The translations under genes and the position numbers were made by a program. The notes under the pieces are model-generated. The model was not told the origin of the DNA. It saw nothing but the letters and a program-made list of their open reading frames with translations, and ran no database searches. A DNA stretch of 64,000 nt from a virus: the IMG/VR virus record IMGVR_UViG_3300031963_000006, positions 1 through 64,000 of that record. One strand, 5' to 3'. Numbering within the stretch: the stretch's first letter is position 1; the number at the start of each line of letters is the position of its first letter. Positions 32,534 through 41,172 of this stretch are shown here, piece by piece.

Positions 32534-35080
32534 ATGTCACTAACAGGAAAAACCATAGGTCAATTAACCTTATTAGGAACTCCAACTGCGGATACTTTAA
32601 TTCCGGTTGAATATAATGATGCAACGTATCATATTGAGTTCTCATCAATAACTTCTAATTCAACAGTTGAGGTAACTTACTCTGAACTTGTTGATAAAAT
32701 TACTGGTGAGACATTAAACACGGGAAGTTATTATATTATAACCGACTTTAGAACTTGTTATGACCAGCCAGATTATAATAATGTAAAAGACCCAATTACT
32801 ACGGGAATATATAAAAGTGCCGATACCGTATCGCCTATTGTTGTGTTTGCAACATCTGCAAATACAATATCTATAGATGCGTTCCAACCTGAGTTTCCTT
32901 TTGATAAAATAAAATACGATTATAGTTTTAACGCAACTGAGCATACTGCAGGACCTGCATTTGGTAGAATTACAGAAAGAATTGATAATTTTAATAATAG
33001 AACGGACTATGACCACAGAACTATATTATTTAAGAGATATCGTGGATATTCATATAATGAAAACAGTCCACTGGCAGGACTTGTCGGTATAAGTGGTATA
33101 ACAGGAACCACAGGAATATTATATGGTAATACAGGTACAACATTTAACTCAAACTTATTTGTAGGAGATTATATTGCGGTAAGAAATTTAAATCCTTATC
33201 TTTTCGAGATTATTTCAGTTGAGGGTGATTCTCTTGCCACAATATCAGGCGTTACTATAAGTGAAACAACCGATTCTCCTTACTATACCGCATTCGATGA
33301 TGGTATAATGAGTTATTATCAACCAAATGTAAGAGCAAATGAAGTTTTTGAATATACAACATTTGGAGATGCATTGGTGGATAGTTCTGTAGTAAATAAC
33401 TATATCGGTGACCAAGCCAATCTATATTTAGAAGATGGTACTGGGGAGTTTTTATTAGCAAATAATGTGTTTATAAGTGGTTCATTCCTTAATAACAGAA
33501 TTGGAAATGGTTCTTATAATAACACATTTAATGATGACTGTGACAGTAATCAAATTGGAGACAGATTTTATAATAACTCAACAAATGATGATTTTGATGG
33601 TAATATAATCGGAGATTTTTTCAGTAACAATTATATCACGGCTAATTTTAACAATAATAGAATTGGTAGTGATTTTGATTTTAATATTTTAATCGGAGGG
33701 TCTTTTTACCGAAACAATATTGGAAATGACTTTGCTAGTAATGTTTGGACTAATGGTGATTTCCAAAATAATGAGATAGGAAACCAATTTAATGATAATA
33801 ATATCTATGATGATTTTTATAATAATGATATTGGTAATGGATATAATAATAATGAAAGTTATTCAGAATTTTATCGTAATTTAATTGGGAACGGATATAA
33901 TAGTAACACCGTATATTCAGATTTCTATGAAAATAATATTGGACACGTTTTTGTAGATAATACCATTGGAACCAATTTAACTATTGGGACATACGATTTT
34001 TACAGAAACATAATTGGTAGTGGATTTAACAATAACGAAATTACAAATGATTTCTATGAAAATGAAATTGGTTATGGTTTTAATGATAACACAATTAGGT
34101 CATCATTTAGTTACAATGACATTTTAAATAATTTTTATGAGAACACTATATATTCGGTTTTTGAAAAAAATAAAATAATGAATGATTTCAATACTTGTAC
34201 TATAGGTAACTCTGAGGATATCGGGGATAATGACTTCATAAGTAACGATATAATGAATAATTTTAAAGGTAACGATATTCTAAATGATTTTGAGAATAAC
34301 ACAATTAAGACCGATTTTAAGGGAAACGAGATTTTTGCGGATTTTAGCAATAATAACGTTGGATTTGCATGTGCGGTTAACGTTTTTAGTGGAGATGTGA
34401 CAAATAATATTTTTGGTGATTTTTTCACTCTGAATACTTGTGAAGGACAGTTTAGATACAACACTATTGGAATTGGTTTTTTTAGTAATGACATAGGTGA
34501 TAGTTTTGGAGTAGGAGGAGGAAACTATAGAGGTAATAGAATTGGAAATAATTTTAGTAATAATACTATTGGTGAATATTTTTACAGTAACATAATTGAA
34601 GAAAATTTTGAGAATAATACGGTAGGTTACTATTTTCAGTCCAATGATATAAAAGTTAATTATTTAAATAATATTGATTTTACAACACTTCAAGGAAACG
34701 TATTGACAATTTCTAACACAACTCCAAGCGGGGCAACAGATTCAACTTTTTCTGTAACGCAAACGACTACAACAGGTCACGGAATAGGTGCGGAATTCGA
34801 GGTAATTGTTTCGGGTAATATTGTAACTACTGTAACAATATTGTCTGCAGGAACTGAATATTTAATTGGTGACCAAATTACTGTAAGTGCGGTTCAGTTC
34901 GACGGAGCAGAGGATTTAGTAATAACAGTCGATTCTGTTTCAGATGAACCGCTTGTGTATACAACAGCAAATTGTACAATTCAAACTTCAAGAGACGGAT
35001 TTAATTTAATTACAACTTTAGACTGGAATACAGTTTCTTGGTATATTTCAGATGCAATAAACGGACCATATAATCCATAA
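32534..35080 (+). CDS. Tail fibre with nonapeptide-repeat beta-helix
   Basis: 848 residues. The N-terminus (MSLTGKTIGQLTLLGTPTAD) is of a fibre type that begins by attaching to the virion. About residues 305-715 are a long array of nine-residue repeats with the pattern N-x-I-x-x-x-F-x-x, for example NEIGYGFND, NTIRSSFSY, NDILNNFYE, NTIYSVFEK, NKIMNDFNT. Regular Asn ladders with alternating Ile and Phe indicate a parallel beta-helix or beta-roll stalk. The C-terminal 130 residues (SNTTPSGATDSTFSVTQTTT, TVTILSAGTEYLIGDQITV) form a separate beta domain, possibly the binding tip. Probably an adhesin or stalk, trimeric or monomeric. Confidence 0.7.
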   Translation: MSLTGKTIGQLTLLGTPTADTLIPVEYNDATYHIEFSSITSNSTVEVTYSELVDKITGETLNTGSYYIITDFRTCYDQPDYNNVKDPITTGIYKSADTVSPIVVFATSANTISIDAFQPEFPFDKIKYDYSFNATEHTAGPAFGRITERIDNFNNRTDYDHRTILFKRYRGYSYNENSPLAGLVGISGITGTTGILYGNTGTTFNSNLFVGDYIAVRNLNPYLFEIISVEGDSLATISGVTISETTDSPYYTAFDDGIMSYYQPNVRANEVFEYTTFGDALVDSSVVNNYIGDQANLYLEDGTGEFLLANNVFISGSFLNNRIGNGSYNNTFNDDCDSNQIGDRFYNNSTNDDFDGNIIGDFFSNNYITANFNNNRIGSDFDFNILIGGSFYRNNIGNDFASNVWTNGDFQNNEIGNQFNDNNIYDDFYNNDIGNGYNNNESYSEFYRNLIGNGYNSNTVYSDFYENNIGHVFVDNTIGTNLTIGTYDFYRNIIGSGFNNNEITNDFYENEIGYGFNDNTIRSSFSYNDILNNFYENTIYSVFEKNKIMNDFNTCTIGNSEDIGDNDFISNDIMNNFKGNDILNDFENNTIKTDFKGNEIFADFSNNNVGFACAVNVFSGDVTNNIFGDFFTLNTCEGQFRYNTIGIGFFSNDIGDSFGVGGGNYRGNRIGNNFSNNTIGEYFYSNIIEENFENNTVGYYFQSNDIKVNYLNNIDFTTLQGNVLTISNTTPSGATDSTFSVTQTTTTGHGIGAEFEVIVSGNIVTTVTILSAGTEYLIGDQITVSAVQFDGAEDLVITVDSVSDEPLVYTTANCTIQTSRDGFNLITTLDWNTVSWYISDAINGPYNP
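33440..34680 (+). repeat. Nonapeptide-coding repeat array (N-x-I-x-x-x-F-x-x)
   Basis: Within the fibre at 32534. Roughly 35-40 consecutive 27-nt units encode nine-residue repeats with invariant-like Asn at position 1, Ile (or Val, Thr) at 3 and Phe (or Tyr) at 7. DNA identity between units is low while the amino-acid pattern is kept, so it is an old, selected protein repeat rather than recent DNA duplication. Confidence 0.7.
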
Positions 35081-35084
35081 TAAT

Positions 35085-35333
35085 ATGAGAATTAATATTT
35101 TAACAGAAAATGATAAAGTAGAACAAGTAAGAGAAGCTTGGGTTACTAAAAACGTAATGAAAATTCCAGTATCTCCAACAGGAGAAGAACCAGCAACACA
35201 TTGGTTTTGTTCAATGGCTGGAGAGGAATCCAAAATGATGGAGATTTACAATAAAAAGAATTTATCTATAATGGAATTAGAAATAGGTCCAAAAGAGTTT
35301 CTTAACAAATGGGGTCTGAAGATTATAAAATAA
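35085..35333 (+). CDS. Small hypothetical protein before the oxygenase
   Basis: 82 residues, starting MRINILTENDKVEQVREAWV, with the phrase EEPATHWFCSMAGEESKMME in the middle and a Lys-rich end. No recognised family. It starts 4 nt after the fibre stop and overlaps the following oxygenase gene by 25 nt, so the two are probably translated together. Its N-terminus (ILTENDKVEQV) loosely resembles the LTE tag. Confidence 0.55.
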   Translation: MRINILTENDKVEQVREAWVTKNVMKIPVSPTGEEPATHWFCSMAGEESKMMEIYNKKNLSIMELEIGPKEFLNKWGLKIIK

Positions 35334-35938
35334 TTAAAAATTTTATAAGTCATAAAGAAGTTAATGACATATTAAAATGGATTGATACTTTAAATAATCA
35401 AGAATTTAAAGCAAATCACCATTTAGCAGAACTTTCAAAAACCCTTAATGGTAATTCATATATTTTTGATATCTCTCAAACAGAATATACAAATTATATA
35501 ACAAATTTTCAGTCGGTGGGTGAGGTCAAAAAAGACCCCGTCCCAGACTTTATTATTAATATAATAGATAGAATTTCTGAAACAATTAACTTACCAAAAG
35601 AACATATGTTCTTACAGGCGGTTGATATGAATAAGGGTGGAAAAATTGACCCACATTATGACGCATCAATACAAGGGTATATCAATTACAAATGTAATGT
35701 TAGTGTTTTATCTGAAGATTATAATCTATATGTTGATAAAACATATGTCCCTGTTGAGCAGAGAGACCTTTATTGTTTTGAGGCATCTCTTTATAAACAT
35801 TGGACAAATGAATTTAACTCAAGGAGAGTTTTTTTAAGTTTTGGTTTTATTGTCCCATATAATGTCACGGGTCGAAATGAAAATGACCCAAGAGTTAGAT
35901 TAAGTCAAAGAATACAAAAGTATTTCCAACAACTTTAA
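35309..35938 (+). CDS. 2-oxoglutarate/Fe(II) oxygenase (prolyl-hydroxylase type)
   Basis: 209 residues. The jelly-roll iron site is visible: His116-Tyr-Asp118 in GGKIDPHYDASIQGYIN and the distal His164 in YKHWTNEFNSRRVFLSFGF, with Arg172/173 placed to bind the 2-oxoglutarate carboxylate. Upstream (IIKNFISHKEVNDILKWIDT) is the usual start of the prolyl-4-hydroxylase-like family. The enzyme would hydroxylate a substrate using O2 and 2-oxoglutarate. It sits among Pro/Thr-rich spike genes, so proline in those linkers is an attractive substrate; a nucleic-acid or small-molecule substrate is the alternative. The start overlaps the preceding gene by 25 nt; there is no other Met before residue 100. 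Confidence 0.8.
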   Translation: MGSEDYKIIKNFISHKEVNDILKWIDTLNNQEFKANHHLAELSKTLNGNSYIFDISQTEYTNYITNFQSVGEVKKDPVPDFIINIIDRISETINLPKEHMFLQAVDMNKGGKIDPHYDASIQGYINYKCNVSVLSEDYNLYVDKTYVPVEQRDLYCFEASLYKHWTNEFNSRRVFLSFGFIVPYNVTGRNENDPRVRLSQRIQKYFQQL

Positions 35939-35945
35939 TATTTAT
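35938..35945 (+). promoter_or_regulatory. ATATTTAT element (candidate late promoter)
   Basis: Overlaps the stop codon of the oxygenase gene. ATATTTAT is followed by 16 nt (ACAATAAAGTTGTTTG) and the ATG of a 36-codon ORF at 35962; it could drive that ORF and the giant gene at 36079. Confidence 0.45.
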
Positions 35946-35961
35946 ACAATAAAGTTGTTTG

Positions 35962-36072
35962 ATGAAAGATTTGACCTTTAAAAGTCCGTTCAATTATAAA
36001 AAAAATTCTATATTTTTTAACAATAAACGAAATCTCGAATTTACAAAAAATTCGTTAATAAATAATTCGTAA
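35962..36072 (+). CDS. Possible 36-residue peptide
   Basis: ATG at 35962, TAA at 36070-36072; the product starts MKDLTFKSPFNYKKN and ends LINNS, basic, rich in Asn, Lys and Phe. It occupies the otherwise empty 140-nt gap, lies behind an ATATTTAT element at normal late-promoter distance, and ends 6 nt before the next gene. It may be a real small peptide or a leader upstream of the giant 36079 gene. Coding evidence is only positional. Confidence 0.3.
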   Translation: MKDLTFKSPFNYKKNSIFFNNKRNLEFTKNSLINNS

Positions 36073-36078
36073 AATTGG

Positions 36079-39000
36079 ATGGCCGTTAAAGTTAAAATAG
36101 GTAGTAATAATTATAGTGGTCAAACCGCAAATATAGTATTTTATCCTGAAACGGGTGGTACTATAAATGTAGGTCAACAAATTATACCATATGATTATGT
36201 AACAGATTATTATTTTGGTACATATGAACTTATCTTTAATGCCGACCAATATACATGTAACTTTACAATATCATCCTCTAATCCATTTCCTGTTTACATA
36301 GAACCAACACCTGGTCCTAAAACGTACATATTGGATGGTACCTACAAACAGGACCCTGAAAATTTACCAACCAATGATTTAACTGGCACGTCATTTAATG
36401 GATTAGAAACAAATATACTTTTAGAAAAATATTTTGCAGGAACTTTTGATGGGGGAATATCTCAATTCAGAATGTACGTTGAGCCGTTATCGGCCCCAGA
36501 AGTGAAACATAATTTCAAGTTACTGAAGGACAGGTTTAACATGTTTAATCCTGATTGTCCTGATTGTTTGTTACCTGAATGTGAAATTACAGGGATTACT
36601 TATCAGTTGGCAACACCTGAACCTACAAGTACAAGGACTCCGACTCCAACAAATACCAAAACTCCAAGACCAACTCAAAATCCGACAAGTACACCAACCA
36701 ATACAAATAATCCAACTCAAACACCGGCCAGCACGTCATGTCCGATTGATACACCTAATGTAACCCCAACAAATACAAAAACACCAACCGTAACCAAAAC
36801 TAACATACCAACAAAAACACCTACAGTTACTCAGACAAAAACACCTGACATTACTCAAACACCAACTAAAACATCAACTCCGACTAAAACACAAACAAGA
36901 ACTAATACCTCTACCCCAACACCAACAAATATTGGTACAACAATTTATTCATCACAAACAAATTGTGATTTAACAAACAATATTACAATTGACGGCCCTT
37001 CGATTTATTATTATGAAATAGACTTAGGAAGTGATGTTGGTTTTGTTAATCTAACGTTTAATGCAACTAATATCCCTGATAGATTTAGAGTCGAATGGGA
37101 TGGTAATGTGGTTATAGATACAGGATTTAGAGGAAATCCATTATATAACACTCAATTAAATAATTTGGGTTATCCTAGTGTGTCAGGGGTTGGTAGCGGT
37201 TTTATAACATTTAATAAAACAGCACCTTCACCAACTACTGTGGTATTAATAGTCGAGTCACCGATTCAAGGGGCAATATATAGTTTTAATTTATCATGTC
37301 CTACACCTTATGTTACAACAACTCCAACAAATACTCCGACAAAAACTGAAACTCCGACTAATACTCCGACAAAAACTGAAACAAAAACTCCTACAGTTAC
37401 TAAAACTGAAACACCAACCCCTACCATTACTAAAACAGAAACCCCAACTGTTACTAAAACACCAACTGTTACTAAAACAGAAACAAGAACTCAAACCCCA
37501 ACGAAAACAGAAACACCAACGGTTACTAAGACACCAACCGTTACTAAGACGGAAACCAAAACACAAACTCCTACAAAGACACAGACGCCAACTTACACCT
37601 CAACCCCAACATCAACATATTATTCTCCAGTGAACTTATTCTTCAGCGGTTGTTGTAATCCATATTATATTTATAGAATTTTCAATGTGCCACTTGTTGT
37701 TTCTGAAACGATAGTTGACGGACAAACATATCTAATTCAAGGTGTCGGATTCTCAGGTTGTGGAACGTATTTCGAATCATTATCATCGGCCGACTTCTCA
37801 TATTCTTATATTAGTTTCTCATCAGAAACTGATTGTGAAACTTGTACAATTGGAAGTCCATGTCCTACTCCAACTCCTACCGTCACCTCAAGTAAAACTC
37901 CAACTAAAACCCCAACCACGACAAAAACACCAACACAAACTCCAACTCCAACAAAAACGGAAACTCCGACTCCGACACAAACAAAAACACCTACTAAGAC
38001 AAATACCAAAACTCCAACAGAAACACCAACTAATACTCCAACAAATACAAATACACCGACTGAAACAGTCACACCTACAGTCACTAAAACTCCAACTAAA
38101 ACAAGTACATCTACACCTACGGTCACTAAAACACAAACTCCAACAAAAACTGGAACACCAACAAATACAAAAACTCCAACTTCAACCAAAACTAATACCC
38201 CTACTAACACACCAACAAAAACTAGTACTAAAACACCAACTTCAACTCAAACTAACACCCCAACAGTTACTCAGACACCAACCACAACACCTACAAACAG
38301 TATCACACCTTCAGTAACTAAAACTAACACACCAACAAGAAGTGTTACCCCAACAGTTACTAAAACAAATACTCCTACACAGACTTATCCTAGTGGACCT
38401 GTGGTTAGTGAATGTTCTGTATTATATAATGACAGTACCCTTGTTTATTCGTACACACCACAAACTAATACAAGTGTGTTACTTCCCGTTACGGGGGCTC
38501 AAAGTGGTAATGATATTGCCCACACTACTTCAAAATTATGGATTAATCCTTCAACAAGTCAAACCATAGATGAATGGAATATATCTTTAAATCCGTTTAT
38601 TGCGGTTTATAATCAATCGATTGTATTACCTCACCCTATTGGTAATGGTTTGGCAGCGATTGATAACACAAGATTAATTTCAAGCAACATATCGGTAAAT
38701 CCTAATACAATTGTTGAATTATTAATTGTTGGAGGAAACTTTGTGTCAACACCTAAAATTACACTTCCTGATGGTAGAATCGTCTCAGGTGATTTATTAT
38801 TAACTACAAATAATAAGTTACTTGTAACAACAACTAATGGTGTAAATACCTTCTTGACTCAATATAATTATGACAACGGACAACCTGAAGTTGAAATTAC
38901 TCTAATAATTCCATTACCATGGGGTATGTTTAGTGATAATGGTAATTTATACATAATGAATGGTCAAACTCCTGGTGGAGTTTATAGGATTAACTTAGAT

Positions 39001-39372
39001 TTCCCATATAATCAAACATTTATTATTAATGCCGGAAGACGGATATCTGGAGCGTCCCAACTACCACAATGTGTTGATGTTAACATCAATCCATCCGGTC
39101 AAACATCTACACAAACCCCAACACCAACTGTTACCCCAACTATAACACCAACGTTGACTGTATACCCCCAACCTTTTGCAATATTCATAGAATGTTGTGA
39201 ACCATTTAGAAAGATAAGGGTATTCAATGTTCCCGCATTAGTATTAGCCGGACTAATATCTGACAATGTATACTATGTTGAAGCTATTGGTTTCTCAGGA
39301 TGTGCGACATATTCGCCATTCTTGACAACTTATGACTTCACTTATGAATATTTAAATATAACAACTCCATAA
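36079..39372 (+). CDS. Giant Pro/Thr-rich modular surface protein
   Basis: 1097 residues. Order: a short N-terminal beta domain (MAVKVKIGSNNYSGQTANIV) with a paralogue at the start of the 50213 gene; a LamG-like remnant (SAPEVKHNFKLLKDRF); a long PT linker (about 175-285); a CDL-type beta domain (about 290-410, FRVEWDGNVVIDTGFRGNP) found three times across two genes; PT linker (412-514); a CCNP/CCEP module (515-590); a very long PT linker (about 595-772); a propeller-like region (about 775-1010); and a final CCEP module (1030-1097, FIECCEPFRKIRVFNVPALV). No protease motif. Probably a filamentous, perhaps glycosylated, receptor-binding spike. Confidence 0.7.
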   Translation: MAVKVKIGSNNYSGQTANIVFYPETGGTINVGQQIIPYDYVTDYYFGTYELIFNADQYTCNFTISSSNPFPVYIEPTPGPKTYILDGTYKQDPENLPTNDLTGTSFNGLETNILLEKYFAGTFDGGISQFRMYVEPLSAPEVKHNFKLLKDRFNMFNPDCPDCLLPECEITGITYQLATPEPTSTRTPTPTNTKTPRPTQNPTSTPTNTNNPTQTPASTSCPIDTPNVTPTNTKTPTVTKTNIPTKTPTVTQTKTPDITQTPTKTSTPTKTQTRTNTSTPTPTNIGTTIYSSQTNCDLTNNITIDGPSIYYYEIDLGSDVGFVNLTFNATNIPDRFRVEWDGNVVIDTGFRGNPLYNTQLNNLGYPSVSGVGSGFITFNKTAPSPTTVVLIVESPIQGAIYSFNLSCPTPYVTTTPTNTPTKTETPTNTPTKTETKTPTVTKTETPTPTITKTETPTVTKTPTVTKTETRTQTPTKTETPTVTKTPTVTKTETKTQTPTKTQTPTYTSTPTSTYYSPVNLFFSGCCNPYYIYRIFNVPLVVSETIVDGQTYLIQGVGFSGCGTYFESLSSADFSYSYISFSSETDCETCTIGSPCPTPTPTVTSSKTPTKTPTTTKTPTQTPTPTKTETPTPTQTKTPTKTNTKTPTETPTNTPTNTNTPTETVTPTVTKTPTKTSTSTPTVTKTQTPTKTGTPTNTKTPTSTKTNTPTNTPTKTSTKTPTSTQTNTPTVTQTPTTTPTNSITPSVTKTNTPTRSVTPTVTKTNTPTQTYPSGPVVSECSVLYNDSTLVYSYTPQTNTSVLLPVTGAQSGNDIAHTTSKLWINPSTSQTIDEWNISLNPFIAVYNQSIVLPHPIGNGLAAIDNTRLISSNISVNPNTIVELLIVGGNFVSTPKITLPDGRIVSGDLLLTTNNKLLVTTTNGVNTFLTQYNYDNGQPEVEITLIIPLPWGMFSDNGNLYIMNGQTPGGVYRINLDFPYNQTFIINAGRRISGASQLPQCVDVNINPSGQTSTQTPTPTVTPTITPTLTVYPQPFAIFIECCEPFRKIRVFNVPALVLAGLISDNVYYVEAIGFSGCATYSPFLTTYDFTYEYLNITTP
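37860..38395 (+). repeat. Pro/Thr-rich linker repeat
   Basis: About 178 codons almost entirely of Thr, Pro, Lys, Asn, Gln and Ser in TPTxTxTPT steps. All four Thr codons and several Pro codons are used, so the peptide pattern is maintained despite drifting DNA. Its reverse strand shows Val/Gly- and Cys/Trp-rich open frames that are artefacts of this composition. Confidence 0.85.
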
Positions 39373-39377
39373 TATTA

Positions 39378-41156
39378 ATGTTTAAAAGTGTAAATATATT
39401 AAAATCAGTTAGCCCCGAAGGAGTTTTTCAATTAAATAAAACTTCATTTGATGACATTTTAAAAAATTCACATTCTAAAATTACATTACAGTTACCGATT
39501 GGAAATGAACTTCATAACTTAGAATTAAACAAATCAGAATTATTTGGGTCTAATTTTTATAGAACTTATAGCTCATCTCAAATCTCACAAAGAAATTTGG
39601 GGTCTCACTATAAAGGTAAATTAAGTGGATTTGAAAATTCATCGGTTGCTGTTTCATTCACTGAATTGGGGGTTGTAGGTTTAATTTTGGATGGTGAAAA
39701 TCAATATGAAATTTCCCCATTTGGTACTGATTCATATAAAGTTTTACCAGTCGAGGGTGTACATGAATTTGAATGTGGGGCCGGTCTTTCCCCGGACTAC
39801 GACGAGGAAAAAAAGAACTCGTTAGAAAACAATCTCAGGTTAAGTTCCAATGGGGATATTTTAATGAAATCCCCAACCGCAACAACAAGATGTCTTAATG
39901 TTTATTGGGAGGCGGATACGGACATATATGACACGCTAGGAGTAAACTCAGAATCATATTTAGCATCACTATTTAACGCGGTACAATTATTATTTTCTAA
40001 TGATGGTATACAAATTTATTTATCTGATTTATTCGTAAATTCAGGAACTTCATTTTACTATCCAACCATTCCATATAATCAAATTGGTACTTTGGATATG
40101 TTATATGAATTTGAGGTGGTTAGACCGACATTTAATGGGGATGCCGCGCAACTTTTTTCATTTAACAAAGGGTATGGTGGAGGAGTTGCTTGGGTTGATG
40201 CGTTATGCGCAAGGCCATACGCTTTTTGTTGGATAACATCGTCATTCCAACAACCAATGACATATAGTTGGACCGTGGCGGCTACAACACATGAACATGG
40301 ACACACGTTCGGTTCACCACACACATTTTCTTGTAGCTGGAATACGAATAATTTTCAACCTGGAGACAATCCCCGAGGTTGCTCAAGAATTGATAGTTGT
40401 AGAATTGAATGTACCGCAATTTTGAGCTCTGGTTGCACTGTGGCTCAACAAAATCCAGGATATGGAACTTGTAGTATAACATCTTCATCAAATTGTGGAG
40501 CATGTTGCGCTCCCAATTATTGTTGTGGAGTCCCTGGAAGTCCGGCTCAAGGTGGAACAATTATGAGTTATTGTCACCAAGTTTCGGTAGGTACTAATCT
40601 GAACTTAGGTTTCGGACCACAACCTAGACAAAGAATGCTCGATGCAATCAATAGCCTACCTTCAACTTGTATAGAATGTTTGGGCCCACCACCTGAAGAA
40701 ACTCTAACACCAACACCAACTCTCACTAAAACACCCACCCCGACACCATCAATAGGTACCAGTCCTAATCCTACCCCAACTCAAACTATAACACCTACTA
40801 AAACAATAACTAACACACCAACTTTAACTAAAACTCCAACACAAACTAAAACACCAACAATAACTAAAACTTTAACACCTAGTATAACCCCAACAATAAC
40901 CAGCACACAAGTCAATAATAATTGTCAGTATTGTTTGAGTTTACATCCATGTACAGTTAATAGGTTTTTTTGGCAATGTTGTGAGCCGTATGATAGTTTT
41001 AGAGTTTATCTAATACCTTTTGATGTTTCAGAGACTCTAGTAAATGGAAATACATATTATGTAGAAGCCGTTGGTTTTTCAGGATGTGCCGTGTATGATG
41101 TAACATTAACAAATGCGGATTTTTCATATGAATATATAAACATTATAACTCCTTAA
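39378..41156 (+). CDS. Metzincin-type zinc metalloprotease spike protein 1
   Basis: 592 residues. Residues 1-140 look like a reprolysin-type prodomain (FKSVNILKSVSPEGVFQLNK) ending in a free Cys at 133 (EFECGAGL). The catalytic domain (about 160-430) begins CLNVYWEADTDIYD and carries HEHGHTFGSPH: His305, Glu306, His309, Gly312 and His315, the full HExxHxxGxxH metzincin site. The Met-turn GGTIMSY follows with Met396. Several Cys between them (CSRIDSCRIECTAILSSGC) suggest disulfides. A short PT linker leads to a C-terminal CCEP module (FWQCCEPYDSFRVYLIPFDV). Likely a virion-borne protease acting on host surface proteins. No signal peptide. Confidence 0.88.
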   Translation: MFKSVNILKSVSPEGVFQLNKTSFDDILKNSHSKITLQLPIGNELHNLELNKSELFGSNFYRTYSSSQISQRNLGSHYKGKLSGFENSSVAVSFTELGVVGLILDGENQYEISPFGTDSYKVLPVEGVHEFECGAGLSPDYDEEKKNSLENNLRLSSNGDILMKSPTATTRCLNVYWEADTDIYDTLGVNSESYLASLFNAVQLLFSNDGIQIYLSDLFVNSGTSFYYPTIPYNQIGTLDMLYEFEVVRPTFNGDAAQLFSFNKGYGGGVAWVDALCARPYAFCWITSSFQQPMTYSWTVAATTHEHGHTFGSPHTFSCSWNTNNFQPGDNPRGCSRIDSCRIECTAILSSGCTVAQQNPGYGTCSITSSSNCGACCAPNYCCGVPGSPAQGGTIMSYCHQVSVGTNLNLGFGPQPRQRMLDAINSLPSTCIECLGPPPEETLTPTPTLTKTPTPTPSIGTSPNPTPTQTITPTKTITNTPTLTKTPTQTKTPTITKTLTPSITPTITSTQVNNNCQYCLSLHPCTVNRFFWQCCEPYDSFRVYLIPFDVSETLVNGNTYYVEAVGFSGCAVYDVTLTNADFSYEYINIITP

Positions 41157-41172
41157 AAAGTATATATAAAAT

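Noticed and set aside
34135-34494. A 119-codon minus-strand frame inside the nonapeptide fibre.
   Set aside because: Antisense shadow of Asn/Phe/Ile-rich repeats; no promoter or family.
37294-38210. Reverse-strand open frames rich in Cys/Trp/Ser or Val/Gly (also at 42373-42618, 50648-51106, 52442-52627).
   Set aside because: They lie exactly opposite Pro/Thr-rich linkers; ACN/CCN codons read backwards give Gly, Val, Cys, Trp and Ser without stops. They have no independent start context or family match.
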